From the NCBI GenBank assembly GCA_913009635.1, contig CAJVXI010000011.1:1-32383 (forward strand): a DNA stretch of 32,383 nt, in the 5' to 3' direction. Of the stretch, positions 1 through 8,333 are shown one piece after another. Numbering within the stretch: the stretch's first letter is position 1; every line of letters begins with the position of its first letter. Below the pieces are notes generated by a model that worked only from the letters and a program-made list of their open reading frames with translations, searched no databases and was not told where the DNA came from. Source of the DNA: an uncultured bacterium. Lineage in GTDB: Bacteria; Patescibacteriota; Minisyncoccia; UBA6257; UBA9933. A program made the position numbers and the translations under genes.

Positions 1-172
1 TTTCACCACGCTGAAGCTTCTACTTTGTCGGAGCGAAAGCGGGTTTCACCACGCTGAAGCTTCTACTTTGTCGGAGCGAAAGCGGGTTTCACCACGCTGA
101 AGCTTCTACTTTGTCGGAGCGAAAGCGGGTTTCACCACGCTGAAGCTTCTACTTTGTCGGAGCGAAAGCGAG
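1..172. repeat. Tandem repeat, 4 copies of a 43-bp unit (tttcaccacgctgaagcttctactttgtcggagcgaaagcggg)
   Basis: Units start at 1, 44, 87 and 130 and are identical until the last bases of unit 4 (gag instead of ggg). The array runs into the contig end. Confidence 0.97.
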
Positions 173-248
173 CTTTACCCGTTCGCTAAAACTCGCAAGA
201 ACAGAGACTAATAATTTATCAACTCTAAACCAAAATTATCCGCAAAAC

Positions 249-283
249 AAAAAAATCTTACGCTTTTGTCGTAAGATTTTTTT
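249..283. terminator. Intrinsic terminator, bidirectional type
   Basis: aaaaaaatcttacg / cttttgt / cgtaagattttttt; lies 3' of the 321-584 minus-strand ORF. Confidence 0.85.
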
Positions 284-320
284 ACTATATTTTTAAATTA
301 TACTTTTAATTAAAAAATAT

Positions 321-584
321 CTAGAAAATAGCCGGTTGAAGCTTTAAAAATATATCTGATTGAAGATACCAAGGAACAATAACAAGAAGCTTAACAGCGC
401 CCCAAATAATTGAAAAAATAATAATAGTTAGTCCTTCTTTACGATGCTTTTTTTCCGTCAATAAAGCAATGCCGTAGATTAAACCGCCAACTACGTTAAA
501 AACAGCTACTACTATTCCAATCCAAAACCATTTTTCCCAAAGCTTAAATTTATCAATTGAAATTGGTGAAAATTGTTCGTCCAT
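321..584 (-). CDS. Small membrane protein, function unknown
   Basis: 87-aa ORF with two hydrophobic segments; terminator downstream. Confidence 0.6.
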   Translation of the reverse strand: MDEQFSPISIDKFKLWEKWFWIGIVVAVFNVVGGLIYGIALLTEKKHRKEGLTIIIFSIIWGAVKLLVIVPWYLQSDIFLKLQPAIF

Positions 585-598
585 ATTATTAAGAATTT

Positions 599-672
599 AA
601 AATCTAGGATTTAGGATTTAGGATTTTTAACCCTTATATTCTATATTCTATATTCTATATTCTATATTCTTA
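599..672. repeat. Short-word inverted repeat (gatttagg... / ...tattctatattcta)
   Basis: aatctaggatttaggatttaggattttt followed by tattctatattctatattctatattc. Confidence 0.85.
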
Positions 673-709
673 CACTATATTTCGACCTTATTTATTAATA
701 TCTTTTAAG

Positions 710-2392
710 TTAACAATCTTCGCAAAATGGGTCTTGATATTCTGACGGTACTTCAAGCGCTTTGCGCGGTGAAATTTCTCTTATTGTCGGCCTGTTGACA
801 TTAATAATAGCTGTTGAAAAGGTTTGATCGCCGTCGTCATTCTCGCAAGTTAAAACGAATAAAGTGGTTTTATCTACTGTGATTGGTATATTTCCCCCGT
901 TTTCACAAGTAGTGGCATCATTGCAAACATCGCCAATACCTTGAGAGATTGAACAATTAACGGCATCATCACAATCCCAAAACAAAGTTGAATCAGTATC
1001 GGGGTAAATAAGAGCGTCAGGGTTGGCGCTAAAAGAGCAGGTCGGCAAACATTTAGTAGCGCTTTCTACGGGACCAAAATCTTGAAAAATACCAGAATCA
1101 GTTCTAACAGTTATGTTATAAGAATAAGTAACGCCACCGGTTAAACCAGTATCCTGATAAGTTGTCTGTGAAATAGGGACTGATTGAGCAATTAACACGC
1201 CATCCCGTTCAATATCATATTTTGTAACATCGGATGAAAGCGGATTAATTGACAAAGTAATACTATCGCAATCAGTTCCGATAATTGCCACATTAGCTAA
1301 ATCGCCATCTTCATCTCCATCTTCACCACAGCTATCTAAACTCCCGGTTTTATAAACATTAATTATTGGAGGAACTTTTGAGTAAGTACGAGACATTCTA
1401 TAAGGATATTTTCCTTCTTTAGACGAAAGAAATTTATTATCGCATTTCCAAGTAACAAGTTGATAGCTATCAGCGTTAAAAGTATCATCCTTAGCAAAAG
1501 GACCACGCAATCCTTTTTGTCGCCAAGTTAAATCATTCCACCAATCCCATAAAGGATCCCCAAGAGAAGGCACAACAAAAGCGCTTCTACTACTGTCACA
1601 TCCATAAAGCCCGTCATCGCCATAACCTAAACCAATAGCGTCAGGGAATGACGGCGCTGTTTCATTATAAAAATACGCGGGCGAAAGCAAGTCATAAGCG
1701 CCCATTACCTTAGCAACATAAGCGACATAAGATTTTTCTGGTAAAATATCGTTAAAAGTACAAACTCCGCTATCATCACAAATATCGGAATAATTAACGG
1801 TTGCATAAGCAGCTGGCACTGCGCCACTTCGATAATATGCGCTAACATCCAAATAGCCTCCTGTTCTTAAAGATTTCATTGCTTCTGCGACAACCCTGCC
1901 AGATCCTTTCTCAAGAGTAATTCCCTTACCAATTAATAAAGGAACACTGTCGTTAGTAAATGGCCACGATTTAGTAAGCCAATAAGCTAATCTTTCCGAA
2001 CTTATGCTGGTTGGCTTTGTAAATCTGTAAATTTTAATCTGGCGAGTTGAATCATTTTCTCTATCATGAGGAAGAGTATTATAGAAAGTTACACCTTGCA
2101 CAAAAGCGCAGTTAATATCTTGAGGCATAACAGCAATAAAAACACCGCCTCCTTCAGCCTCGTCACAATCACCTATTGGTCCGCCAAACGTACAAAACAG
2201 TGAAGCAATAAAAATTATATCTCCTACTATACCAATAGTAGTAATTACAAGTATATCCATTACTAAAACATTAACTAAAAAACCGATAAGTAATCCTACT
2301 GCAGGACCAGCCTGAACGATTTCCGGCAAGGAGACGGAAATAACTGATATAATTAAAATCAAGATAAAAATTTTATTTTGAAAGATTTTCAT
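710..2392 (-). CDS. Secreted/membrane-anchored surface protein with an Fn3-like segment and a Cys-rich C-terminal region
   Basis: 560 aa; signal peptide (MKIFQNKIFILILIISVISVSLPEIVQA), hydrophobic N-terminal region, Fn3-like block (YDIERDGVLIAQ...YQDTGLTGGVTYSYNITVRT), Cys-rich end. Confidence 0.75.
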   Translation of the reverse strand: MKIFQNKIFILILIISVISVSLPEIVQAGPAVGLLIGFLVNVLVMDILVITTIGIVGDIIFIASLFCTFGGPIGDCDEAEGGGVFIAVMPQDINCAFVQGVTFYNTLPHDRENDSTRQIKIYRFTKPTSISSERLAYWLTKSWPFTNDSVPLLIGKGITLEKGSGRVVAEAMKSLRTGGYLDVSAYYRSGAVPAAYATVNYSDICDDSGVCTFNDILPEKSYVAYVAKVMGAYDLLSPAYFYNETAPSFPDAIGLGYGDDGLYGCDSSRSAFVVPSLGDPLWDWWNDLTWRQKGLRGPFAKDDTFNADSYQLVTWKCDNKFLSSKEGKYPYRMSRTYSKVPPIINVYKTGSLDSCGEDGDEDGDLANVAIIGTDCDSITLSINPLSSDVTKYDIERDGVLIAQSVPISQTTYQDTGLTGGVTYSYNITVRTDSGIFQDFGPVESATKCLPTCSFSANPDALIYPDTDSTLFWDCDDAVNCSISQGIGDVCNDATTCENGGNIPITVDKTTLFVLTCENDDGDQTFSTAIINVNRPTIREISPRKALEVPSEYQDPFCEDC

Positions 2393-2441
2393 TGTTTTTA
2401 TTATAACATATTCAAAAAAATAACATCTGTGGATAAATAAA

Positions 2442-2480
2442 AAACGTCCAGTTGTTGTTATTAAACAACCAGACGCTTAA
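2442..2480 (-). terminator. Intrinsic terminator of the 2490-2972 gene
   Basis: On the minus strand gcgtctggttgtt-taataac-aacaactggacgt followed by a T-run; stem completed by G-U pairs. Confidence 0.75.
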
Positions 2481-2489
2481 ATCAAAACA

Positions 2490-2972
2490 CTATATTCTGT
2501 TAAGCTTCCGATGGAGAACTATTGTTTCATTAATCATTTCCGCATTAAAATCAACTCCTTGCTTAACCAGTTCAATATCGTTCTTGCTTAATGGTCGATC
2601 TATAATCTCTAAAATATCTCCATCAAAACGAACAATTTTTAAAACTATAAAGGATGTCTCTGTTGACTTTACAATTGAATTCTCTACCACAAGTTCACTC
2701 ATAAAAAAAATCAAATTCTCGTATACGGCGTAATACAGTTTTTCCGGCACAGTATCCTGCGTTACGACAACCCCGTCAAACGATGCACTAAACCTAACTT
2801 CCTTGTCAGGAGTAAACTCGTATACTACAATCATTGTTTTTCCGTCAACAACTTTTGTTGTCGTCCACTCCCCGACAATTGAGTCCCGTCTTTCAACATC
2901 TGCCGCCATAACCGTGGCAACGCCGATTGCCAAAACAGACAATACAATCAATAAAGCGATTATTCTTTTCAT
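2490..2972 (-). CDS. Small secreted protein, lipocalin-like in appearance
   Basis: 160 aa; signal peptide MKRIIALLIVLSVLAIGVATVMA, then IVGEWTTTKVVDGKTMIVVYEFTPDKEV; consensus promoter upstream and terminator downstream. Confidence 0.7.
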   Translation of the reverse strand: MKRIIALLIVLSVLAIGVATVMAADVERRDSIVGEWTTTKVVDGKTMIVVYEFTPDKEVRFSASFDGVVVTQDTVPEKLYYAVYENLIFFMSELVVENSIVKSTETSFIVLKIVRFDGDILEIIDRPLSKNDIELVKQGVDFNAEMINETIVLHRKLNRI

Positions 2973-3013
2973 TCCATTCCTCCTATTTTTAATTTTATTA
3001 AAAACCTGCTTAA

Positions 3014-3041
3014 ATTATACACCTAAAACATAATTTGTCAA
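3014..3041 (-). promoter_or_regulatory. Sigma70-type promoter for the 2490-2972 gene
   Basis: Minus strand TTGACA (3041-3036), 16-bp spacer, TATAAT (3019-3014). Confidence 0.75.
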
Positions 3042-3081
3042 GACAGGGACATAAACCGAAAAACCTGATAAAATAAAGCTA

Positions 3082-4476
3082 ATGATTATTGTTTTGCCTG
3101 TTTTATCGGCAATTTTGGGAATCTTGGCGTTTTTGCCGGCTAATTTATGGTTTTTCGGATTTCTTTTTTTAGTCCCTTTATTTATTTTTTTTCTTAAAGA
3201 AAAACTCCTTTGGCGATTAATTCTCGGCGCTTTTATTTTTAGATTTATTCTTATGTTAGGAGCTGTTTATTACACCCTTGAACCGCTCGCTTGGCTTTCT
3301 TCAATTGGAATTTTTCTAGGCCTCCCAATTTCTATTTTTATTTTTAAAAAAGTATTGAAATACTTACAAACCCGCCAATTCGTTTCATTACTCGTCTTAT
3401 TGCCTTTCCTTTGGACCGTCTTTGATTATCTTACGGCTCGCTACTCTTTATTGCCGGGCTATATTATTACAACCGGCAATATATTCGGGTCTTCGCCATT
3501 TTTAGGACTATCAGCAATCGGAGGTTTAACCTTATTAACTTTTTTTGCGGCATTAGTAAACATGCTAATCACGTCAATTTTCAATTTTCGGAAGTCCGAC
3601 TTCCGAAAAATTACTGTCATTGTCATAATTATAATTATAATGCTAATAAGCGCTTGGCAAATTTCAAATTATCAAATCCAAAAAAATGCGGAAAATTATA
3701 GTAATCTTGAAAATTCTTTTAATATCGCCTCTATTTCTACTAATGAGAATTTTAACTGGTTATCTTTTAATAAAATTAAAGACAAATTAACCGACAAAGA
3801 TATAAATCTTATTATTTTTCCTGAAAATATTTTTAATAATGCCGTAAACAATAAAAAAGTTTATCAAGATTTAGCCAAAAAATTAAATACCAACTTAATT
3901 GCCACCTTTAGCACCATTCAAAACACCAAAAAATATAATTCCTCTATCTTATTTGATAAAAACGGGAAAATTATTGATACATACAACAAAAATCATTTAA
4001 CTTTTATCGGCGAATATTGGCCATTTGGCAATTGGCATCCTTTCTTTTTTAATTGGCTGAAAAAAAACAACCCAAGCATCAAAAATTACGCGGTTTTCAA
4101 CCCTCAATCTCAATATTATAAAGGAGAAAAGAAAATTTTAACAATGAAACAATTTAACAATGAAACAATTTTATTCGCTTCTCTTATTTGCTTGGAAATT
4201 CATTATCCGTCTGACATTAAAAAATATAAAAAAATGGGAGCTCAATTTATTATTAATCCCACCAGTAATCGCTGGATATATATTGGAACAAGACACTTTT
4301 TGTATCTTAATAATAATTTAAGAAAAATAAAGGCGACGCAATTAAAAATACCGATTATTTTGGCTGGAATAAAAGATTTTGCCGGTATTATTACACCAAG
4401 TGGAGAAATTAAGTTTGTGGATTTTGCGGACCAAAACAAAAACTACGAAATATTTTTAGGAAAAATTAAATATTAA
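3082..4476 (+). CDS. lnt: Apolipoprotein N-acyltransferase-like protein (multi-TM plus nitrilase domain)
   Basis: N-terminal TM segments; nitrilase-type E (FPENIF), K (KNHLTFIGEYWPFG) and C (LICLEIHYP) motifs in order. Confidence 0.8.
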   Translation: MIIVLPVLSAILGILAFLPANLWFFGFLFLVPLFIFFLKEKLLWRLILGAFIFRFILMLGAVYYTLEPLAWLSSIGIFLGLPISIFIFKKVLKYLQTRQFVSLLVLLPFLWTVFDYLTARYSLLPGYIITTGNIFGSSPFLGLSAIGGLTLLTFFAALVNMLITSIFNFRKSDFRKITVIVIIIIIMLISAWQISNYQIQKNAENYSNLENSFNIASISTNENFNWLSFNKIKDKLTDKDINLIIFPENIFNNAVNNKKVYQDLAKKLNTNLIATFSTIQNTKKYNSSILFDKNGKIIDTYNKNHLTFIGEYWPFGNWHPFFFNWLKKNNPSIKNYAVFNPQSQYYKGEKKILTMKQFNNETILFASLICLEIHYPSDIKKYKKMGAQFIINPTSNRWIYIGTRHFLYLNNNLRKIKATQLKIPIILAGIKDFAGIITPSGEIKFVDFADQNKNYEIFLGKIKY

Positions 4477-5063
4477 GGATTAATTATTGGCCTTGAGCTG
4501 ATAGTTGTTTGAAGATTAATTGTTACGTCTTTAATATCTCTGCCTATTGGGCTTATTGATAAACTAATAGTAATTCGCGGCTGTAAATTATCTCCGGTAT
4601 CGTTACCTGCAAGGATAATGTTAAAATAATTAATTTTAACATTATCAGCGGTAATTTTTTCATCCATAGGAATGCCCAAAACATCAACTTTTTTCCAAAT
4701 CGCTTCATTTTCAAAACGATAACTAACCTCTCGTTCAGAAGCATTTACAAACGCTAATTCATTATTTACTAAACCGTTGCAATGCCCCGTAAAATCAGCA
4801 TCTAAATTTAAAATAGGCGCTATATTGGTGCAAAACCTGTAACCGGTTCTGATTTCCCGAACCATCTGCTCAAAAACCAAACTAATATTATCATTAGCCT
4901 CCATTAATGCTGCAATTGATCTCTGTGCCCGAAGCGCTTGAATAAAGCTAACGCTAACAATAGATATAACAATAACAAAAATACCCATTGCGATTATCAA
5001 CTCTATTAAAGTAAAACCTTTTAGCTTTGAGTTTTTAGCTTTTAGTGAATTTCTAGTTTTCAT
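4473..5063 (-). CDS. Type IV prepilin-like protein (PilW/GspJ-like)
   Basis: KGFTLIELIIAMGIFVIVISIVSVSFIQA prepilin N-terminus. Confidence 0.85.
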   Translation of the reverse strand: MKTRNSLKAKNSKLKGFTLIELIIAMGIFVIVISIVSVSFIQALRAQRSIAALMEANDNISLVFEQMVREIRTGYRFCTNIAPILNLDADFTGHCNGLVNNELAFVNASEREVSYRFENEAIWKKVDVLGIPMDEKITADNVKINYFNIILAGNDTGDNLQPRITISLSISPIGRDIKDVTINLQTTISSRPIINP

Positions 5064-5116
5064 ATTTTAATTTTTAGTTTTTAGTTTTTATTTATCTAAC
5101 CGCTAATAGCTAAAAA

Positions 5117-6028
5117 CTAGTTATTGCATAGCCAATTAAAAAAATGGTCTTCTAGATCTATTGAAAAAGAACCTCCTCCCCTAGTTCTCCACTTAATAAT
5201 TGAATTAATCTGAATCTCGTCATTGCTTAATGGAGCAATCTGAATTGTTCTAAAAAATCGGGTAGAAACACCGCTGTCATAACTATATAAGCCATTAGAA
5301 GAATCAAATAAAAGAGGGTTATTGCTTCCATCAGGACAAGAAGTAGAAGTTAAACCAGGAATCTTAGAATCTTGGTAATCAATCTCATAACATTTAGTAA
5401 CGCCGCTAAATCCCTGTTTATTCCAGGGACCTTTTCCATCAAGACAATCAATAACATTAGCGTCAATAATATTTTTTACAATTTCAATACCTTCCATTGC
5501 TAAATAATTTGCCGTAAATTGGCTGCTAATTACCCGATTAATACTTAATGACTTAGAAAGAAAACCAATGATGCTCAAAATTCCCACTACAATAATTACA
5601 ATGGCTATTATTAATTCAATCATTAAGTAACCGTCTTTTTGAGAATTTAGAATATAGGATTTAGAATTTAGGGACTTTATTAGACCATTTATCATTTTAG
5701 AAACCTCAACAACTAATAGAATCAAATCTTGATAATCATTTTCCTGCAAGAAACCAAGTTTTTTAGAAATTTCAATTTGGCTTTCCAATTCAGAGGCTGA
5801 ACTATAAGCAACGTTATAAAATTGTAATTTTTCTTTTTTATGGACTCTTTTAAATCCTTCAGCAAGATTAGAGCTAATAGAAATAACTGCCCGCCTCATC
5901 TGATTAATAATGCCATAAAGCTCCGAACGAGGAAATTTATCGGTTATCTTATAAACTAACACCGCTAAATCAGCTGCTTTTTGCCAAACACTTAAATCTT
6001 TAAATGATTTTAATTCTTTGTTTTTCAT
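5117..6028 (-). CDS. Fusion ORF: S23/four-helix-bundle domain (N-terminal) plus prepilin domain (C-terminal)
   Basis: N-terminal FKDLSVWQKAADLAVLVYKITDKFPRSELYGIINQMRRAVISISSNLAEGFKR is typical of the S23/IVP family; residues after SKSYILNSQKDGYLMIELIIAIVIIVVGILSIIGF are prepilin-like. One uninterrupted frame. Confidence 0.8.
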   Translation of the reverse strand: MKNKELKSFKDLSVWQKAADLAVLVYKITDKFPRSELYGIINQMRRAVISISSNLAEGFKRVHKKEKLQFYNVAYSSASELESQIEISKKLGFLQENDYQDLILLVVEVSKMINGLIKSLNSKSYILNSQKDGYLMIELIIAIVIIVVGILSIIGFLSKSLSINRVISSQFTANYLAMEGIEIVKNIIDANVIDCLDGKGPWNKQGFSGVTKCYEIDYQDSKIPGLTSTSCPDGSNNPLLFDSSNGLYSYDSGVSTRFFRTIQIAPLSNDEIQINSIIKWRTRGGGSFSIDLEDHFFNWLCNN

Positions 6029-6037
6029 TATATTATT

Positions 6038-6253
6038 AACTAGAATTTAGAATATGGGATTTAGAATTTAGGGGGATGCAACGAGAATTAAGGATTTAGT
6101 ATTTAGAATTTAGGGGAAACATAAATTAAAATTTATCTCTATGTCTTATATTCTAAATTCTAATTCCTCGTCGTATTCTTCCCTATATTCTATATTCTAT
6201 ATTCTAACCCCACGTCGTATTATTCCCTAAATTCTATATTCTAAATCCTAAAT
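6038..6253. repeat. Long array of gaattta/tattcta words in inverted arrangement
   Basis: Left arm gaatttagaatatgggatttagaatttaggg...; right arm ...tattccctaaattctatattctaaatcctaaatcctcg. Confidence 0.9.
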
Positions 6254-6259
6254 CCTCGT

Positions 6260-6805
6260 TTACTGCGTAGTAATCATTCCAAATTTATTAACTTTAATTA
6301 TAACAATTGGCTCTGTACTGCCAATGATTTTTAAACTAATAGTTGCTTCTTCTTGAAAATCCGGCAAAATAGCTATAATTGGCTCGGGTGGGAAAAAAAT
6401 AATATCATCCAAAGTTAAACTGTCAAAAACAATAAAAGAATTTAAATTAAATACTTCAAAATCTTCTGATTCTCCTGAATATTGAAAATCCACATTTGAA
6501 CAATCTATTTTGGTTGCTAATTCCTTAAAAATAATAAAACTGCCATTAGAACTGTCAAAATGAACTCCAAAACCGCAAGGAACGTCCTGTTGGTTAAAAG
6601 TATTGATACTTAAAGATTTTGCCCTTGAAATGGCATTAAGAATTTTTACTTGTTCCTGAAATAAAATTATCTGCCGTTCACCGGTATGACTGTAAAAAAT
6701 TGCCATTGTGGAAAGTAGAGTTATGATGCCAATGACAATAAGAAGCTCAATAAGAGTGAAACCGCTATTACGAGAATTTAGGAATTTTATTAAATCTTTA
6801 ATCAT
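6260..6805 (-). CDS. Type IV prepilin-like protein (GspH/FimT-like)
   Basis: NSGFTLIELLIVIGIITLLSTMAIFYS; overlaps pilD by 4 bp. Confidence 0.85.
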   Translation of the reverse strand: MIKDLIKFLNSRNSGFTLIELLIVIGIITLLSTMAIFYSHTGERQIILFQEQVKILNAISRAKSLSINTFNQQDVPCGFGVHFDSSNGSFIIFKELATKIDCSNVDFQYSGESEDFEVFNLNSFIVFDSLTLDDIIFFPPEPIIAILPDFQEEATISLKIIGSTEPIVIIKVNKFGMITTQ

Positions 6806-7722
6806 AAATTAAAAAGTTTGAAATACGCGTTAATTATTTGATAACCGAAGAAAAAAATTGAAGCCGCGCCAATAATCAAAAATGGGCCAAATGGTACAGC
6901 GTCTTTCATTTTCTTTTTACCGTTAACCAAAAGAACTGTACTGAAAATTCCGCCAATCAAAAAAGAAAATATTAAAATCATTATAATGTCTGGCCAGCCA
7001 AAAATTAAGCCCAAAGCGCCAACCAATTTCAAATCGCCCCAGCCCATTGCTTTGCCCTTACTTAAAAAAATAATGAGCCAAAAGAAAACTACTCCAAAAA
7101 TAGCGGCAATAAAATGGCTCAACCAGATATTCTCAAACATCCAAGATGTCCCAAAAAGATAAGCGTAAGAGCCTAGAAACGAATTGGAAATTGCCTGCCC
7201 GCCAAAACCTGCGGCTTCAGACATTGGAAGACGGGAAAATTGAAAATTAAAAATTATTAAAACTATACCTAATACTGCCAAAGATAAATTAATTTGATTA
7301 GGTATTATATATTGGCGGAAATCTATAATAGAAAGCAAGAGAAAAAGCAAAAAAATCGCTATCCAAACTATAGTAATCAGTAATTGATAATTGGAAATTA
7401 ATTGAAAATTGAAAATTGAAAATTTAGAATTTAGAATTTTTATCGGCACCAATAAAAAAATTAAGCCCGATAAAAATTCTACGACTAGGTATTGCCAAAA
7501 AAACCGCTTACCGCAGGAACGACAACGGCCTTTTTGAACAATAAAGCTTAAAATCGGAATTAATTCATACCAAGACAATGTTTTCTGGCAACTCAAACAC
7601 TGAGAACGACCGCTAATAATTTTTAAATTCAAAAGCCGATTGCCTGGAACATAACGGAGAGAAACTACATTAAGGAAACTTCCGACAGCAAGACCGAAAA
7701 TAAAAAGTAAAAAATAATACAT
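6802..7722 (-). CDS. pilD: Prepilin peptidase (A24 family)
   Basis: CLSCQKTLSWYELIPILSFIVQKGRCRSCGKRF N-terminal domain; KAMGWGDLKLVGALGLIFGW catalytic motif. Confidence 0.92.
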   Translation of the reverse strand: MYYFLLFIFGLAVGSFLNVVSLRYVPGNRLLNLKIISGRSQCLSCQKTLSWYELIPILSFIVQKGRCRSCGKRFFWQYLVVEFLSGLIFLLVPIKILNSKFSIFNFQLISNYQLLITIVWIAIFLLFLLLSIIDFRQYIIPNQINLSLAVLGIVLIIFNFQFSRLPMSEAAGFGGQAISNSFLGSYAYLFGTSWMFENIWLSHFIAAIFGVVFFWLIIFLSKGKAMGWGDLKLVGALGLIFGWPDIIMILIFSFLIGGIFSTVLLVNGKKKMKDAVPFGPFLIIGAASIFFFGYQIINAYFKLFNL

Positions 7723-7727
7723 AAACC

Positions 7728-7772
7728 CAAAAATATCAGCATAAATCAGCCGATATCAGCATAAATCAGTGT
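7728..7772. repeat. atcagcataaatcag word repeat
   Basis: tatcagcataaatcagccgatatcagcataaatcagtg; same words at 23165-23260. Confidence 0.8.
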
Positions 7773-7780
7773 CTATAATT

Positions 7781-8224
7781 TTAGAATGACACGCAGTAAA
7801 TTGGATCAGCGCAATCAATTGAATAAACCGTTCCATCAACATCGTCATTAAGCGCCCTATGATTTGTATCTTCTAAACGCGCGCCAAGAACATAACTTTG
7901 AAGCGAAGGAAGACCACCACTGTCAACACCATATCTGTAATAAAAATCAGTATCATTTAGTGGATCAAGCGAAATAGATCTAACTCCAACACCAGCGCCT
8001 ATCAAAGCTGTTTGTAAAGCGCCCCATGTGCTTACATCAGGATACGCATCATTTACTTGATAATAAAGCTCAAGCGCCTGCTGCGTTGACCTTAAATCAG
8101 CTATTCTTTTGGCATCTCGGGCTGCTCCTCTGCGAGAGCCTAAACCAACTATTATTATTCCTGCTAAAATTCCAATAATAGCAATAACAATCAACATTTC
8201 TATTAAAGTAAAACCTCGTCTCAT
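7781..8224 (-). CDS. Type IV pilin, probable major pilin
   Basis: MRRGFTLIEMLIVIAIIGILAGIIIVGLGSRRGAARDAKRIADLRSTQQALELYY. Confidence 0.9.
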   Translation of the reverse strand: MRRGFTLIEMLIVIAIIGILAGIIIVGLGSRRGAARDAKRIADLRSTQQALELYYQVNDAYPDVSTWGALQTALIGAGVGVRSISLDPLNDTDFYYRYGVDSGGLPSLQSYVLGARLEDTNHRALNDDVDGTVYSIDCADPIYCVSF

Positions 8225-8227
8225 TAT

Positions 8228-8322
8228 TTTATTGTTAAATTGTTACATTGTTAAGGATGCTATTTGTTTAATAGTTAATCGATTTAACAATTTAACAGTT
8301 TAACAGTTTAACAGTTTAATTT
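8228..8322. repeat. tgttaaat / aacagttta word inverted repeat
   Basis: attgttaaattgttacattgttaa ... aacaatttaacagtttaacagtttaacagttta. Confidence 0.85.
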
Positions 8323-8333
8323 ATCGACCTTTC

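Noticed and set aside
1-172. CRISPR array
   Set aside because: The 43-bp units are directly abutting with no unique spacers.
2452-2733. ORFs 2452-2733 (+) and 2803-3033 (+)
   Set aside because: Antisense to the well-supported secreted-protein gene 2490-2972; no recognisable motifs.
4553-4744. Short ORFs 4242-4439, 4553-4744, 11689-11874, 16320-16526, 18984-19271, 29511-29726
   Set aside because: Shadow frames inside confident genes (lnt, prepilin, pilB, comF, 261-aa gene, GT2).
5117-6028. Diversity-generating retroelement (S23-like domains include the Avd family, and the 261-aa protein has a possibly variable C-terminus)
   Set aside because: No reverse transcriptase and no template/variable repeat pair found in the window; kept only as a check elsewhere in the genome.
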